Part shown: positions 9,090 to 17,893 of the stretch, piece after piece | Position numbering within the stretch: position 1 is the stretch's first letter | How the letters are laid out: every line of letters begins with the position of its first letter | Source: Rhodanobacter sp. Root480 | Lineage (GTDB): Bacteria > Pseudomonadota > Gammaproteobacteria > Xanthomonadales > Rhodanobacteraceae | Direction of reading: 5' to 3' | Assembly (NCBI RefSeq): GCF_001426645.1 | Contig: NZ_LMEX01000001.1 | Span: forward strand, 2,274-66,273 | DNA: 64,000 nt | Notes under the pieces: generated by a model | Told to the model about the DNA's origin: nothing | Seen by the model: only the letters and a program-made list of their open reading frames with translations | Databases searched by the model: none | Made by a program: the position numbers and the translations under genes

Positions 9090-9677
9090 TTAGCTCTTTT
9101 TGTTCGCCGCTTCGGTGGCCGGGGCGCCGTGCTCGATGAACCACAGGCCGGCGAACAGCTTGGGGTCGATCGAATAACCTTCGGCGGCGCGCGCGAACAG
9201 CCAGGCACCGGCGTCGCGCCGCGGTACTTCGTGGACGACGATGTTTTCCGTTTCGTCGCCACCGCCAGGGCCGACTTTTTCCAACTCCCACGCGCGCACG
9301 AACGCGATCATCTCGGTACTCATGCCCGAGGACGACGGACCGGTGTGGATGAACTCCACGCGCTGGCAGCGGTAGCCGGTTTCCTCTTCCAGCTCGCGCT
9401 GGGCGGCCAACAGCGCGCCTTCATCGGCCTGGTCCGGCAGGTCGCCGACCAGGCCGGCCGGCATCTCGATGGTGTTTTGCAGGATCGACACCCGGTACTG
9501 CTCGACGAACAGCACCTTGTCCTCCGGCGTCACCGCCAGGATGATCACTGCGCCGCCGGGGTTGTTGCGCTCGGCGTACTCCCAGCGGCCACGCTTGCGC
9601 AGGCTGAGCCAGCGGCCTTCGCACAGGGTTTCCACGGGAGCATGCGCGTCGGCCGGCACATTTTCAGCTGGGGTCAT
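9090..9677 (-). CDS. Nudix hydrolase, ADP-sugar pyrophosphatase type
   Basis: The 195-residue protein has a Nudix fold with the catalytic box around MPAGLVGD and AAQRELEEETGYR (RExxEExGY). The GFSSPG-like stretch TGPSSSGMSTEM and the overall layout resemble ADP-ribose pyrophosphatases (NudF type), which cleave ADP-ribose or related ADP-sugars to AMP. The exact substrate cannot be fixed from sequence. It is a separate minus-strand gene between the secreted paralogues and the exonuclease gene. Confidence 0.85.
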   Translation of the reverse strand: MTPAENVPADAHAPVETLCEGRWLSLRKRGRWEYAERNNPGGAVIILAVTPEDKVLFVEQYRVSILQNTIEMPAGLVGDLPDQADEGALLAAQRELEEETGYRCQRVEFIHTGPSSSGMSTEMIAFVRAWELEKVGPGGGDETENIVVHEVPRRDAGAWLFARAAEGYSIDPKLFAGLWFIEHGAPATEAANKKS

Positions 9678-9742
9678 CGTTGTCGCCTGTCAAAGAGATA
9701 CCGCCATGGTGATACCGCGCGGCGCGGGCAACAACCGTGGCA

Positions 9743-10630
9743 TCAGCGCAGCAGGGCACGCAGGCGGCTGCGGGTGAAGGCGCCGAACCGCAACTGCTCG
9801 CACAGCGCTTCCAGCACGGCGGGATCGGCCGGTTGCCGTCGCAGCGCTTCCGTCGTGGTCATGCCCGGTGCGTCCAGCGCGATCCGCGTCAGCCGCCGGT
9901 AAGTACGCGCGTTCTCCGCGTGTTCGCGCAGCTTGACGGCGCAGCTGGCCGCGCCGCGCAAGCGCAGGAAGGCCACCTCGTCGATGCGGTCGAGCAGGTT
10001 GTCGAGACTTCCGAAATGGGTGAGCAGCGCCGCGGCGGTTTTCGCACCCACGCCCGGCACGCCGGGGATGTTGTCGATCGCGTCGCCGCACAACGCCAGG
10101 TAGTCGGCGACCTGATGCGGGTGCACGCCCAGCTTTTCATGCACACCGCCCGGACCCCAGCGCAGGTTGCGCGCGTAGTCCCACTGTTCGTCGTGTTCGC
10201 CCAGCAACTGGCCGAAATCCTTGTCGGCCGACACGATGACGCTGCGCCAGCCCTGCATGCGCAGGTTCCAGGCGGTGCTGCCGATCAGGTCGTCGGCTTC
10301 GTAGGCGTGGTCGATCATCATGCAGATGCCGAGCGCCTCGGTCACCGCGCGACATTGCACGAACTGGCGCTCCAGCGACGGCGGCGGCAGTTCGCGGTTG
10401 GCCTTGTAGGCGGGGTAGATCGTGTTGCGGAACGAACTGGTCAGCGAAGCGTCGAACGCCACCGCGATGTGGTCCGGCTGCGCCCGTTCCAGCAGTTCGC
10501 ACAGGAAGCGGGTGAACCCGTGCACGGCGTTGATCGATTGCCCGTCGGCATCGAAAAACTCGTCCGGCATGGAATGCCAGGCGCGAAAGACATAGAGGCT
10601 GCCGTCCACCAGGTGGACGGTGGACGGCAT
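9743..10630 (-). CDS. 5'-3' exonuclease / flap endonuclease-like protein (ExoIX/Xni or Pol I N-domain type)
   Basis: The 295-residue protein resembles the 5'-nuclease domain of DNA polymerase I. Visible metal-site motifs are HLVDGSLYVFRAWH near the N-terminus, AFDASLTSSFRN, YEADDLIGS and SADKDFGQLL, followed by the helix-hairpin-helix GDAIDNIPGVPGVGAKTAA. It has no polymerase part. The chosen ATG overlaps the stop of the upstream nitroreductase gene (TGATG), giving translational coupling; an ATG 12 bp further upstream is possible. The likely role is removal of 5' flaps or RNA primers. Confidence 0.88.
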   Translation of the reverse strand: MPSTVHLVDGSLYVFRAWHSMPDEFFDADGQSINAVHGFTRFLCELLERAQPDHIAVAFDASLTSSFRNTIYPAYKANRELPPPSLERQFVQCRAVTEALGICMMIDHAYEADDLIGSTAWNLRMQGWRSVIVSADKDFGQLLGEHDEQWDYARNLRWGPGGVHEKLGVHPHQVADYLALCGDAIDNIPGVPGVGAKTAAALLTHFGSLDNLLDRIDEVAFLRLRGAASCAVKLREHAENARTYRRLTRIALDAPGMTTTEALRRQPADPAVLEALCEQLRFGAFTRSRLRALLR

Positions 10631-11199
10631 CACGCTGTCCATGTGCTGAGCAGGTCGTCCAACGCGGGCCGGTCGCGATCGGCGATGTCCGCCTGCGGCG
10701 TGCCGATATGGACGAAACCGATCACCTGTTCGTTGTCGGCCAGGCCCAGGATGGCGGCGGCATCGCGGTCGTAGGCAGCCCAGCCAGTGAGCCACTGCGC
10801 GCCGAAACCCAGCGCATGGGTGCCCAGCAGCAGGTTGTGCGCCACGCAGCCGGCGGACAGCTGCTGCTCGATGACGGGCACCTTGGCGTGGGTGTCGATA
10901 TTCGCCACCACCACGATCACCAGCGGCGCAAAGAGGTAGCGCCGTCGATCCTTGTCGAGCTTGGCGTCGGAGATGTCCGGATGCTTGGCGAGCGACAGCG
11001 CCACCAGCTTTTCGCCGAATTGCAGCTTCGCCTCACCCTGCAACCGGATCAGGCGAAACGGCACCAGCTTGCCGTGGTCGGGCACCCGCACCGCTGCCTC
11101 AAGCAGGGTGCGCAAGGTGGCTTCATCGGGAGCGGGCGCGCCCAGTTGCGGCGCGGGGACGGAGTGGCGTTGTTGCAACAGTGTCAGTCCGGAAAGCAT
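10630..11199 (-). CDS. Nitroreductase family protein (YdjA-like)
   Basis: The 189-residue protein belongs to the compact FMN-dependent nitroreductase family. Signs are the N-terminal QQRHSVP, RVPDHGKLVPFR (the flavin phosphate-binding region), AGCVAHNLLLGTHALGFGAQWLTGW and the C-terminal GFVHIGTP. The substrate is unknown; relatives reduce nitro compounds or quinones with NAD(P)H. Its 3' end overlaps the exonuclease start, so the two form a two-gene operon. Confidence 0.88.
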   Translation of the reverse strand: MLSGLTLLQQRHSVPAPQLGAPAPDEATLRTLLEAAVRVPDHGKLVPFRLIRLQGEAKLQFGEKLVALSLAKHPDISDAKLDKDRRRYLFAPLVIVVVANIDTHAKVPVIEQQLSAGCVAHNLLLGTHALGFGAQWLTGWAAYDRDAAAILGLADNEQVIGFVHIGTPQADIADRDRPALDDLLSTWTA

Positions 11200-11259
11200 G
11201 GGGAACTCGATGATGCGGGAACGCCCATGCTAGGAGTGGATGCGCTGGAAGCCAAGCAA

Positions 11260-11673
<414 letters not shown>

Positions 11674-11784
11674 CTATATCCATGCAGACAGCGGGAGCGT
11701 CGGCGGCGGCAGGGACATCACACGCCAGGCAACTGCGCCCATGGGCACGCTAAGATAACCCAACTCTCCAGCAGGGAACGTCCG

Positions 11785-12885
11785 ATGTCGATGACCGTAG
11801 CCGCCTTGAGTGAAACCGCCGCAGGGGAACGACGCGTGGCGATCACGCCGGAGATGGCCAAGAAATGGCGGGCCCGCGGTGTACGTATCCTGCTGCAGCA
11901 TGATGCGGGGCGCGCCGCCGGTTTTCCCGATGCGGCCTATGCGGACGTGGAATTCGCCGACGCGGCCGCGGTGCTGGCGCAAGCGGATCTGCTGGCCTGC
12001 GTGCTGCCGCCTGACGATGCGGCGCTGGCGCAGTTGCGGCCGGGCAGTGTAGTGGTGGGTCAGTTGCGCCCGCACGGCGCATCCGCGCGCATCGCGCAAC
12101 TCGTCGACGCCAAGCTGACCGCCTTTTCGCTGGAACTGCTGCCGCGAACCACGCGGGCGCAGGCGATGGACGTGCTCAGTTCGCAGGCGGCGGTGGCAGG
12201 TTACCGGGCCATGCTTATCGCAGCCGAGGCCTCGCCGAAATTCTTCCCGATGCTGACCACCGCCGCCGGCACCATCCGGCCGTCCAAAGTGCTGGTGATC
12301 GGTGCCGGCGTGGCGGGGTTGCAGGCGATCGCCACGGCACGCCGGCTGGGTGCGCAAACGGAAGGCTACGACGTGCGCCCGGAAACCCGCGAACAGGTGG
12401 AGTCGCTGGGCGCGAAGTTCCTGGAGCTGGGTGTCAGCGCCGCTGGCAGCGGCGGTTACGCGCGCGAGTTGTCGGCGGAGGAACGCGCCGCGCAGCAGCA
12501 GGCCCTGGCCGAGCACCTGAAATCCATCGACGTGATCGTGACCACCGCCGCGGTGCCGGGCCGACCGGCGCCGAAGATCCTCAGCGCGGCGATGGTCGAG
12601 GGCATGAAGCCGGGCGCGCTGATCGTGGATCTCGCCGCCGAAGGCGGTGGCAACTGCGAACTCACCCAGCCGGGCCAGCGGGTGGAGCACGCTGGCGTGG
12701 TGATCCTGGGGCCGCTCAACCTGCCGGCCGGTGCGCCTTTGCACGCCTCGGAAATGTACGCGCGCAACGTCTTCAACTTTGGCGAGCTGCTGCTGCGTGA
12801 CGGCGCGCTGGCACCGGATTTCGAGGATGAGCTGGTGGCCAAGAGCTGCGTGAGCCACGCCGGCGAGGCCCGTTTCACGGCGTGA
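11785..12885 (+). CDS. pntAA: NAD(P) transhydrogenase subunit alpha part 1 (NAD-binding domain I)
   Basis: This is the soluble NAD(H)-binding component of the proton-translocating transhydrogenase, which makes NADPH from NADH using the proton gradient. The 366 residues start with the AlaDH/PNT N-terminal domain (AGERRVAITPEMAKKWRARG). The dinucleotide fold has VIGAGVAGLQAIATARRLGA at about 172-190 and the acidic YDVRPETREQ after it. There are no membrane helices, so this is the split alpha form. The remaining subunits lie 1.7 kb downstream, beyond an oppositely oriented cassette. Confidence 0.95.
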   Translation: MSMTVAALSETAAGERRVAITPEMAKKWRARGVRILLQHDAGRAAGFPDAAYADVEFADAAAVLAQADLLACVLPPDDAALAQLRPGSVVVGQLRPHGASARIAQLVDAKLTAFSLELLPRTTRAQAMDVLSSQAAVAGYRAMLIAAEASPKFFPMLTTAAGTIRPSKVLVIGAGVAGLQAIATARRLGAQTEGYDVRPETREQVESLGAKFLELGVSAAGSGGYARELSAEERAAQQQALAEHLKSIDVIVTTAAVPGRPAPKILSAAMVEGMKPGALIVDLAAEGGGNCELTQPGQRVEHAGVVILGPLNLPAGAPLHASEMYARNVFNFGELLLRDGALAPDFEDELVAKSCVSHAGEARFTA

Positions 12886-12911
12886 GTGTCGTGCGGTAGG
12901 CCGGGTGATTC

Positions 12912-12933
12912 GCCGCGACGATGAGGTCGCGGC
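12912..12933. terminator. Possible terminator hairpin between pntAA and the DUF3106 gene
   Basis: An 8-bp perfect stem (GCCGCGAC, loop GATGAG, GTCGCGGC) lies between two convergent genes. It has no strong T tract on either side, so it may be a rho-dependent or weak terminator. If active, it would stop pntAA transcription before pntAB-pntB. Confidence 0.4.
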
Positions 12934-12952
12934 TTCCGGTTCGGTCAGACCA

Positions 12953-13480
12953 TCACTGCGGATGTGATGGTGGCGACGGTTGGTCCGATGAAGGCGGTTG
13001 CGCCGCGGGCGCCGTCGGTTCGCGCCATTCCAGCCGCTGTTTCGGCGTCAGCGCGCGCCACTCGCGTATGAGGCGCTCGCGCTGCGGCGGCGGCAGGCTC
13101 TGGAAATGCTCGAACGTGGCGTGCAGTTGTTCGCGCTGCTCGCGCGGCATCTTGTGGAACTCGCGCATGTTGGCGCGGGCCTGCCGGCGCTGCTCGGGTG
13201 TCATCTGCTGCCAACGGGCGATGCGCTCGCGGATTTCCGCGCGCTTTTCCGGTGGCAGCGTGGCCCAGTGTTCGGCGCGACGGAGCATGTGCGCCCGTTT
13301 GCGTGGCGACAAGCTGTCCCACTCCTGCTGCAGCGGTGCCAGCACGTCGCGCTGGGCGGCGGAAAGGCTGCTCCAGGATGGCGGCGGCGTACCCGCGTCG
13401 TCCTGCGGTGGGGCGGCAAAGGCATTGCCAAGCGCGCCGGCCAGCAGCAGGGAGAGTGCGATGCGGAGTAGTGGTTTCAT
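12953..13480 (-). CDS. DUF3106 domain protein, secreted
   Basis: The 175-residue protein has a signal peptide of about 22 residues (LLLAGALGNAFA). After a short linker it consists of repeated helical units with the pattern W..L.P..R (WSSLSAAQRDVLAPL, WDSLSPRKRAHML, WATLPPEKRAEI, WQQMTPEQRRQAR, FQSLPPPQRERLI, WRALTPKQRLEW). This is the hallmark of DUF3106. The C-terminus is Pro/Ser-rich. It is the last gene of the sigma-factor cassette, 3 bp after the membrane protein gene. The function is unknown; the repeats suggest a periplasmic binding helix bundle. Confidence 0.85.
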   Translation of the reverse strand: MKPLLRIALSLLLAGALGNAFAAPPQDDAGTPPPSWSSLSAAQRDVLAPLQQEWDSLSPRKRAHMLRRAEHWATLPPEKRAEIRERIARWQQMTPEQRRQARANMREFHKMPREQREQLHATFEHFQSLPPPQRERLIREWRALTPKQRLEWREPTAPAAQPPSSDQPSPPSHPQ

Positions 13481-13483
13481 GAC

Positions 13484-13918
13484 TCAGCGCGTCGTCGGGT
13501 GGTGGTCGGCAGCAGCCAGCCAGGTGTAGAAATCGAGGTTCTGGTAGAGCACCGGATCGGTCTTGTCGGCATCCGGCGGCAACTCGTTGTCGAGGTCGGT
13601 GGCTGCCTCGACGGTGGTGGCTGGCCGGTTGCTGCCTTGCGGCAACGGTTGCCACAGCATCAGCGACGCCAGGGCGATCACCGCCACGGCGCCGGACGGA
13701 ATCAGCCAGCGGCTGACCTGGTGCGATGGCTTGCCTGCCGTCTCCAGCGCCTGCCGGCGGGCCGCGCGCAAGCGCCCGGCGGTTGCCGGGTCGACGCGTC
13801 GGCCAGCTTCGCGGTAAAGCTCGCGGGCGCGCTGTTGCAGCCGCTGGTCGGACAGGTCGCCCGCCAGGCTGCCGGATCGATCACCAGGCCGGGTGGACTC
13901 GGTGTCGGGCATGTTCAT
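13484..13918 (-). CDS. Single-pass membrane protein, DUF3619-like, possible anti-sigma partner
   Basis: The 144-residue protein has a charged N-terminal helix region (LQQRARELYREAGRRVDPAT), one transmembrane helix at about 70-90 (WLIPSGAVAVIALASLML) and an acidic C-terminal periplasmic part containing DFYTWLAA. Its start overlaps the sigma-factor stop by ATGA. The topology and position fit a membrane anti-sigma factor, and the sequence resembles DUF3619 from memory, but there is no zinc-binding HxxxCxxC motif. An anti-sigma role is inferred from context only. Confidence 0.65.
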   Translation of the reverse strand: MNMPDTESTRPGDRSGSLAGDLSDQRLQQRARELYREAGRRVDPATAGRLRAARRQALETAGKPSHQVSRWLIPSGAVAVIALASLMLWQPLPQGSNRPATTVEAATDLDNELPPDADKTDPVLYQNLDFYTWLAAADHHPTTR

Positions 13919-14541
13919 CGCCAGTTCTCCAGTTGGTCGCGCAAGGTGTGCATGGCGCGCGACAGATGGGTTTTCACGCTGCCTTCGCTGCAGCCCATGG
14001 CTTGCGCCGTTTCCTTGCCGTCGAGGCCTTCCAGCATGCGCAGCATGAAAGCTTCGCGCTGGCGCCTCGGCAAGGTGTTCACCGCGGCGGCCATGTCTGC
14101 ATAGGACTGCACGTCGTGCAGCCGGTCGAGCGGGCCTGGGTTCTGGTCAGCGGGCTCCCATACCGGGAGTTCGTCGCCATCCTTGTCGTGGCCGCCGCCG
14201 AGCCAGCCCACCACGATCGAGCGCACCTTGCGCCGCCGCTGCAGGTCGACCACGCGCCGCCGCAGGATGCCCCAGAACAGCGGCGCCCATTCTGCGGCGG
14301 GCTTGTCCCGGTAGTGCTTCACCAGCCGCAGCATCGCGTCCTGCACCGCGTCCATGGCGTCTTCGCGGTGACGCAACTGCATCTCGGCCATGCGGAACGC
14401 GCGGCGCTCGACCTGCGCCAGGAACGCGTCCAGCGTGGCCGGTGTCGCCTCATCGAGCACCATGTCCGCGCCAAGCGCGTCGACCGCCGTATTCATGGCT
14501 GGCGCGCCCGTGTCGTCGCGTGCTGCATTTTCGGGCTCCAT
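13915..14541 (-). CDS. ECF-type RNA polymerase sigma factor
   Basis: The 208-residue protein has a sigma region 2 at about 35-95 (FRMAEMQLRHREDAMDAVQDAM, WAPLFWGILRRRVVD) and region 4 at about 148-200 (LPRRQREAFMLRMLEGLDGKE, CSEGSVKTHLSRAMHTLRDQL). Start choice: the ATG at 14541 has GGAG seven bases upstream, while the open frame would otherwise reach into pntAB. The longer-than-usual linker between the regions contains GGGHDKDGDELP. It begins the minus-strand cassette and is divergent from pntAB with about 90 bp between, so the two share a promoter region. Confidence 0.88.
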   Translation of the reverse strand: MEPENAARDDTGAPAMNTAVDALGADMVLDEATPATLDAFLAQVERRAFRMAEMQLRHREDAMDAVQDAMLRLVKHYRDKPAAEWAPLFWGILRRRVVDLQRRRKVRSIVVGWLGGGHDKDGDELPVWEPADQNPGPLDRLHDVQSYADMAAAVNTLPRRQREAFMLRMLEGLDGKETAQAMGCSEGSVKTHLSRAMHTLRDQLENWR

Positions 14542-14632
14542 CGTTCGACTCCATAGCTTGAACGCGCCAAGCTCGCGCCGGTTGACGGACAACCGTATGA
14601 TGCGTGAACCAAGTTCCTGACAGGGTGGGGTC

Positions 14633-14941
14633 ATGATCGACGGTTTCCTGGCACTTTACATCTTCATGCTGGCCGCGTTCTGCGGTTACGAAATCATCGC
14701 GCGGGTGCCGGTGATCCTGCATACGCCGTTGATGTCCGGCTCCAACTTCATCCACGGCATCGTGCTGGTGGGCGCGATGATCGCGCTCGGTCATGCACAG
14801 ACCCCGTTCGAGATAACCATCGGCTTCGTGGGCGTGCTGCTTGGCGCCGGCAATGCCGCGGGTGGCTACGTGGTGACCGAGCGCATGCTGGAGATGTTCA
14901 AGTCGAGCAAGCCGGGCGCCGGCAAGGGAGATCAGGGATGA
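14633..14941 (+). CDS. pntAB: NAD(P) transhydrogenase subunit alpha part 2 (membrane domain)
   Basis: The 102-residue membrane protein supplies the first helices of the transhydrogenase proton channel. Three to four hydrophobic helices are visible (LALYIFMLAAFCGYEII, FIHGIVLVGAMIALG, GFVGVLLGAGNAAGGYVV). The typical split-alpha length fits. A GGTGGGG ribosome site precedes the ATG, and its 3' end overlaps pntB by ATGA. It is separated from pntAA by the minus-strand cassette. Confidence 0.95.
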   Translation: MIDGFLALYIFMLAAFCGYEIIARVPVILHTPLMSGSNFIHGIVLVGAMIALGHAQTPFEITIGFVGVLLGAGNAAGGYVVTERMLEMFKSSKPGAGKGDQG

Positions 14942-16395
14942 GCCTGCTGCCGACCTTGATCAAGGCGTGTTATTTCCTCGCCGCGCTGCTGTTCATCCTG
15001 GGGCTGAAACGCATGAGCTCGCCGCGCACGGCGCGCGGCGGCATCGTGTGGGCCGGTGTGGGCATGCTGCTGGCGGTGCTGGCGACGTTCTTCCTGCCAG
15101 ACATGCACAACCGCAGCCTGATTGTTGCCGCCGTGCTTATTGGCGTCAGCGCCGCGTGGTGGACCGGTCGGCGCGTGGCGATGACGGCGATGCCGCAGAT
15201 GGTGGCTCTGTACAACGGCATGGGCGGCGGCGCGGCGGCGGCCATCGGCGCGGTCGAGCTGATCGGCTACGCGCGTGCGTTGGGGCTGCTGCACGTGGTG
15301 CCGAATACCTCGCCGCTGCAGCCGGAGAGCTGGGCGATAAACGGTCTGCCGCCGATGCTGTCGCCGGTGGAGCTGTCGCTGGGCGTGCTGGGTGCCTTGA
15401 TCGGCACGGTGAGTTTTTCCGGTTCGCTGGTCGCTTTCGCCAAGCTGCAAGGGTGGATGGACAAGCGCTTCGTGTTCCCCGGCCAGCGCGTGGTGAACAT
15501 GCTGCTGCTGGCCGCCGCGGTTGTGGTGGGCGTGGTACTGGCGTCCGGCCATGTCAGCGGGCCTCTGATCGCACTTTTCTTCGTGCTGGCGTTGCTGTTC
15601 GGCCTGCTGATGACGTTGCCGATCGGCGGCGCCGATATGCCGGTGGTGATCTCGCTGTACAACGCGTTCACCGGCCTGGCCGTGTCGTTCGAGGGTTTTG
15701 TGCTGGGCAACGAGGCGATGATCATCGCCGGCATGGTGGTCGGCGCGGCCGGCACCTTGCTGACCCAGTTGATGGCCAAGGCGATGAACCGTTCGATCGG
15801 CAATGTGCTGTTCGGCAGTTTCGGTGCGGCCGGTGGCGAGGCGCAGGCGATCGAGGGCGCGCAAAAGCCGGTCGAGGCCAGCGATGCGGCGGTGATGATG
15901 GCCTACGCCGAGCGCGTGGTGATCGTGCCCGGCTACGGCCTGGCGGTGGCGCAGGCGCAGCACAAGGTATGGGAGTTCGCCCAGTTGCTGATCAAGCGCG
16001 GGGTGAAGGTGAAATTCGCCATTCACCCGGTGGCCGGCCGCATGCCCGGGCACATGAACGTGCTGCTGGCCGAGGCGGGCGTGCCCTACGACCTGATTGC
16101 CGACATGGACGAGATCAACCCGGAATTCCCCGCCACCGACGTGGCGCTGGTGATCGGCGCGAACGACGTGGTGAACCCGTTGGCCAAAACCGACCCGGCT
16201 TCGCCGATCTACGGCATGCCGATTCTCGACGTCAGCGCCGCGAAACACGTGATCGTGATCAAGCGTGGCAAGGGCACCGGCTTTGCCGGCATCGAGAATG
16301 CACTGTTCTACGCTGACAACACCCGCATGCTGTACGGCGATGGCCAGGCTGCCGCGGGCCAGCTGGTGAACGAGCTGAAATCGCTGGACGACTGA
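14938..16395 (+). CDS. pntB: NAD(P) transhydrogenase subunit beta
   Basis: The 485-residue subunit carries most channel helices and the NADP(H)-binding domain III. About nine helices fill residues 1-280 (for example YNGMGGGAAAAIGAVELIGY and LPIGGADMPVVISLYNAFTG). Domain III follows with PGYGLAVAQAQHKVWEF, HPVAGRMPGHMNVLLAEAGV and a C-terminal RGKGTGFAGIENALFYADNT. All key motifs are intact. It ends the pntAB-pntB operon before a strong hairpin. Confidence 0.97.
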   Translation: MSLLPTLIKACYFLAALLFILGLKRMSSPRTARGGIVWAGVGMLLAVLATFFLPDMHNRSLIVAAVLIGVSAAWWTGRRVAMTAMPQMVALYNGMGGGAAAAIGAVELIGYARALGLLHVVPNTSPLQPESWAINGLPPMLSPVELSLGVLGALIGTVSFSGSLVAFAKLQGWMDKRFVFPGQRVVNMLLLAAAVVVGVVLASGHVSGPLIALFFVLALLFGLLMTLPIGGADMPVVISLYNAFTGLAVSFEGFVLGNEAMIIAGMVVGAAGTLLTQLMAKAMNRSIGNVLFGSFGAAGGEAQAIEGAQKPVEASDAAVMMAYAERVVIVPGYGLAVAQAQHKVWEFAQLLIKRGVKVKFAIHPVAGRMPGHMNVLLAEAGVPYDLIADMDEINPEFPATDVALVIGANDVVNPLAKTDPASPIYGMPILDVSAAKHVIVIKRGKGTGFAGIENALFYADNTRMLYGDGQAAAGQLVNELKSLDD

Positions 16396-16412
16396 GCGCG
16401 CGTGATGCGATC

Positions 16413-16441
16413 GAGGAAAACCACGGGAAGTGGTTTTCCTC
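16413..16441. terminator. Terminator hairpin after pntB
   Basis: A perfect 12-bp stem (GAGGAAAACCAC, GGGAA loop, GTGGTTTTCCTC) lies between the convergent pntB and the membrane protein gene at 16457. The stem is A/T-rich near its middle and lacks a long T tract, but its position and perfect pairing support a terminator. Confidence 0.7.
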
Positions 16442-16456
16442 ACCAGTGCCGATGCG

Positions 16457-16885
16457 TCAGTTGCTCCGCCGGGGCCGGCTTGCGAGTACCGCAGCCAGCC
16501 CGGCGGCGACCAGGTACCAACCGGCATCAGCCGCCGAGAAGCCCATCCGTGCCAGTTGCAGCAGCATGCCGGCGCCCGCCGTGCGCAGTGCATCGACGAT
16601 ACCCATGCCCATGTTGGCGGCAACCAGCGCACCAGCCATCAGCACATTGACGTACAGCGCCGCCAGCAGTGCGGCGAGCGCGGCAAGTAACGCCGCAAAG
16701 CGGCCCGGCGACTGCACCCAGTGCCGTATGGTCCATGCCAGCACCACGGCAAACGGCAACGCCAGCCAGGACGTGGCGTGGCCCGCGTAGAGAGCGGCCA
16801 CCATCCACACGGCGCCGGCCGCGAGTCCCAGCATGGCAGCGCAGACGAGGGCGAACAGCGCGCGGAAAACGGAATGCACGCTCAT
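16457..16885 (-). CDS. Hypothetical small integral membrane protein
   Basis: The 142-residue protein is almost entirely hydrophobic, with about four transmembrane helices (LFALVCAAMLGLAAGAVWMVA, WLALPFAVVLAWTI, ALLAALAALLAALYVNVLMAGALV, AGWYLVAAGLAAVLA) and a basic tail RPRRSN. I do not recognise the family. It has its own minus-strand unit between the pntB terminator and sufT, about 200 bp from the divergent sufT start. Confidence 0.7.
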   Translation of the reverse strand: MSVHSVFRALFALVCAAMLGLAAGAVWMVAALYAGHATSWLALPFAVVLAWTIRHWVQSPGRFAALLAALAALLAALYVNVLMAGALVAANMGMGIVDALRTAGAGMLLQLARMGFSAADAGWYLVAAGLAAVLASRPRRSN

Positions 16886-17091
16886 GAATGCGACGGGCGC
16901 GAAAGAATGGCGGTCACATTGATTCCCCGGGTAAAGCCCCGATCATAACGCGAGCGCGAAGAGCCACGCCCGTCGCGGGCGGCTGACTGGCTCTCGCTTG
17001 ATCTGGAACAAGCAGCCCGGGGCGACGGGCGGCATAATAGAGCGCCGGCGCGGTGTCTTGTCGCGCCCATTGATTCGGGTTGGACAGTGGT

Positions 17092-17649
17092 ATGAGTGGT
17101 TTCAGTTTGAGCAGCGAACCTTTCACCCTGTTGCGTGATTGCAACGCGGTGATGGTGCCGCAGGGTGAGGTGATCACCTTGCCGGCCGGCCAGATCGGCT
17201 ACATCACGCAGGCGCTGGGCGGCAGTTTCACGGTCTATGTCGACGGCAACCTGTTCCGTATTGCGGGCGACGATGCCGATGCACTGGGCAAGCCGCCACC
17301 GGAGGCGATCGAAGTGGCTGCCGACGCCACCAACGAGGACGTTGAGAAACTGGCCTGGGACCAGTTGCGCACCGTGTTCGATCCGGAGATCCCGGTAAAC
17401 GTGGTCGACCTTGGGCTGGTTTACGACCTCAGCCTGGAGCAGACCGCCGAAGGCGATCGCAAGGTCTACGTGAAACTCACCTTGACCGCACCCGGCTGCG
17501 GCATGGGCGACATCCTGGTGGATGACGCGCGCACCAAGCTGGAGATGATCCCCACCATTATCGAGGCGGACGTGGATCTGGTATTCGATCCGCCTTGGAG
17601 TCACTCGATGATGTCGGACGCCGCGAAACTCGAAACCGGCATGCTCTGA
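17092..17649 (+). CDS. sufT: Probable Fe-S cluster assembly protein SufT (DUF59/MIP18)
   Basis: The 185-residue protein has an N-terminal beta-rich half (about 10-75) and a C-terminal DUF59 domain with DPEIPVNVVDLGLVYDL and LTLTAPGCGMGDILVDD, whose Cys is the conserved MIP18 residue. It ends with FDPPWSHSMMS. This two-part layout is that of SufT, a maturation factor for iron-sulfur proteins. The frame is open from a TTG at 17080, but the ATG at 17092 preceded by GGACAG is a better start. No other suf genes are nearby. Confidence 0.88.
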   Translation: MSGFSLSSEPFTLLRDCNAVMVPQGEVITLPAGQIGYITQALGGSFTVYVDGNLFRIAGDDADALGKPPPEAIEVAADATNEDVEKLAWDQLRTVFDPEIPVNVVDLGLVYDLSLEQTAEGDRKVYVKLTLTAPGCGMGDILVDDARTKLEMIPTIIEADVDLVFDPPWSHSMMSDAAKLETGML

Positions 17650-17711
17650 CCTGGCCGCGCAGCTCGGCTTGACGACCTAGCCAAACCTCAGCACCCCAGA
17701 AACACCGTAAT

Positions 17712-17752
17712 GCCCTCTCCCCTGCGGGGAGAGGGCAGGGGAGAGGGGGCCA
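17712..17752. repeat. GCCCTCTCCCC-type palindromic intergenic repeat, copy 1
   Basis: A GCCCTCTCCCC / GGGGAGAGGGC hairpin (11-bp stem, TGC loop, 17712-17736) is followed by AGGGGAGAGGGGGCC. On the reverse strand it lines up with the element at 22764-22804, so the two belong to one repeat family in opposite orientation. It lies 60 bp after sufT and may help end its transcript. The rest of the gap to the H-NS gene (17753-17893) holds a second imperfect hairpin (CCTCTTCCCAAGGAAAGAGG near 17835-17854) but no gene. Confidence 0.7.
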
Positions 17753-17893
17753 CGCCGCGGGGAAGCCCCAACCAAACCTCCCACGGTATCGAAAAGCCCC
17801 GTCACCCACTTCCCCGCGAGCACCCTCTCCTCAATCCTCTTCCCAAGGAAAGAGGAGACTTTCTTTGGGAGTGCTCCATATATCGCGCATCAC

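Noticed and set aside
14582-14601. TTGACG with TATGAT as a promoter for pntAB
   Set aside because: The spacer is 8 bp; a sigma-70 promoter needs about 17 bp.
14932-16632. 566-codon minus-strand frame opposite pntB
   Set aside because: It is a shadow of pntB with a His/Arg/Gln-rich composition and no motif.
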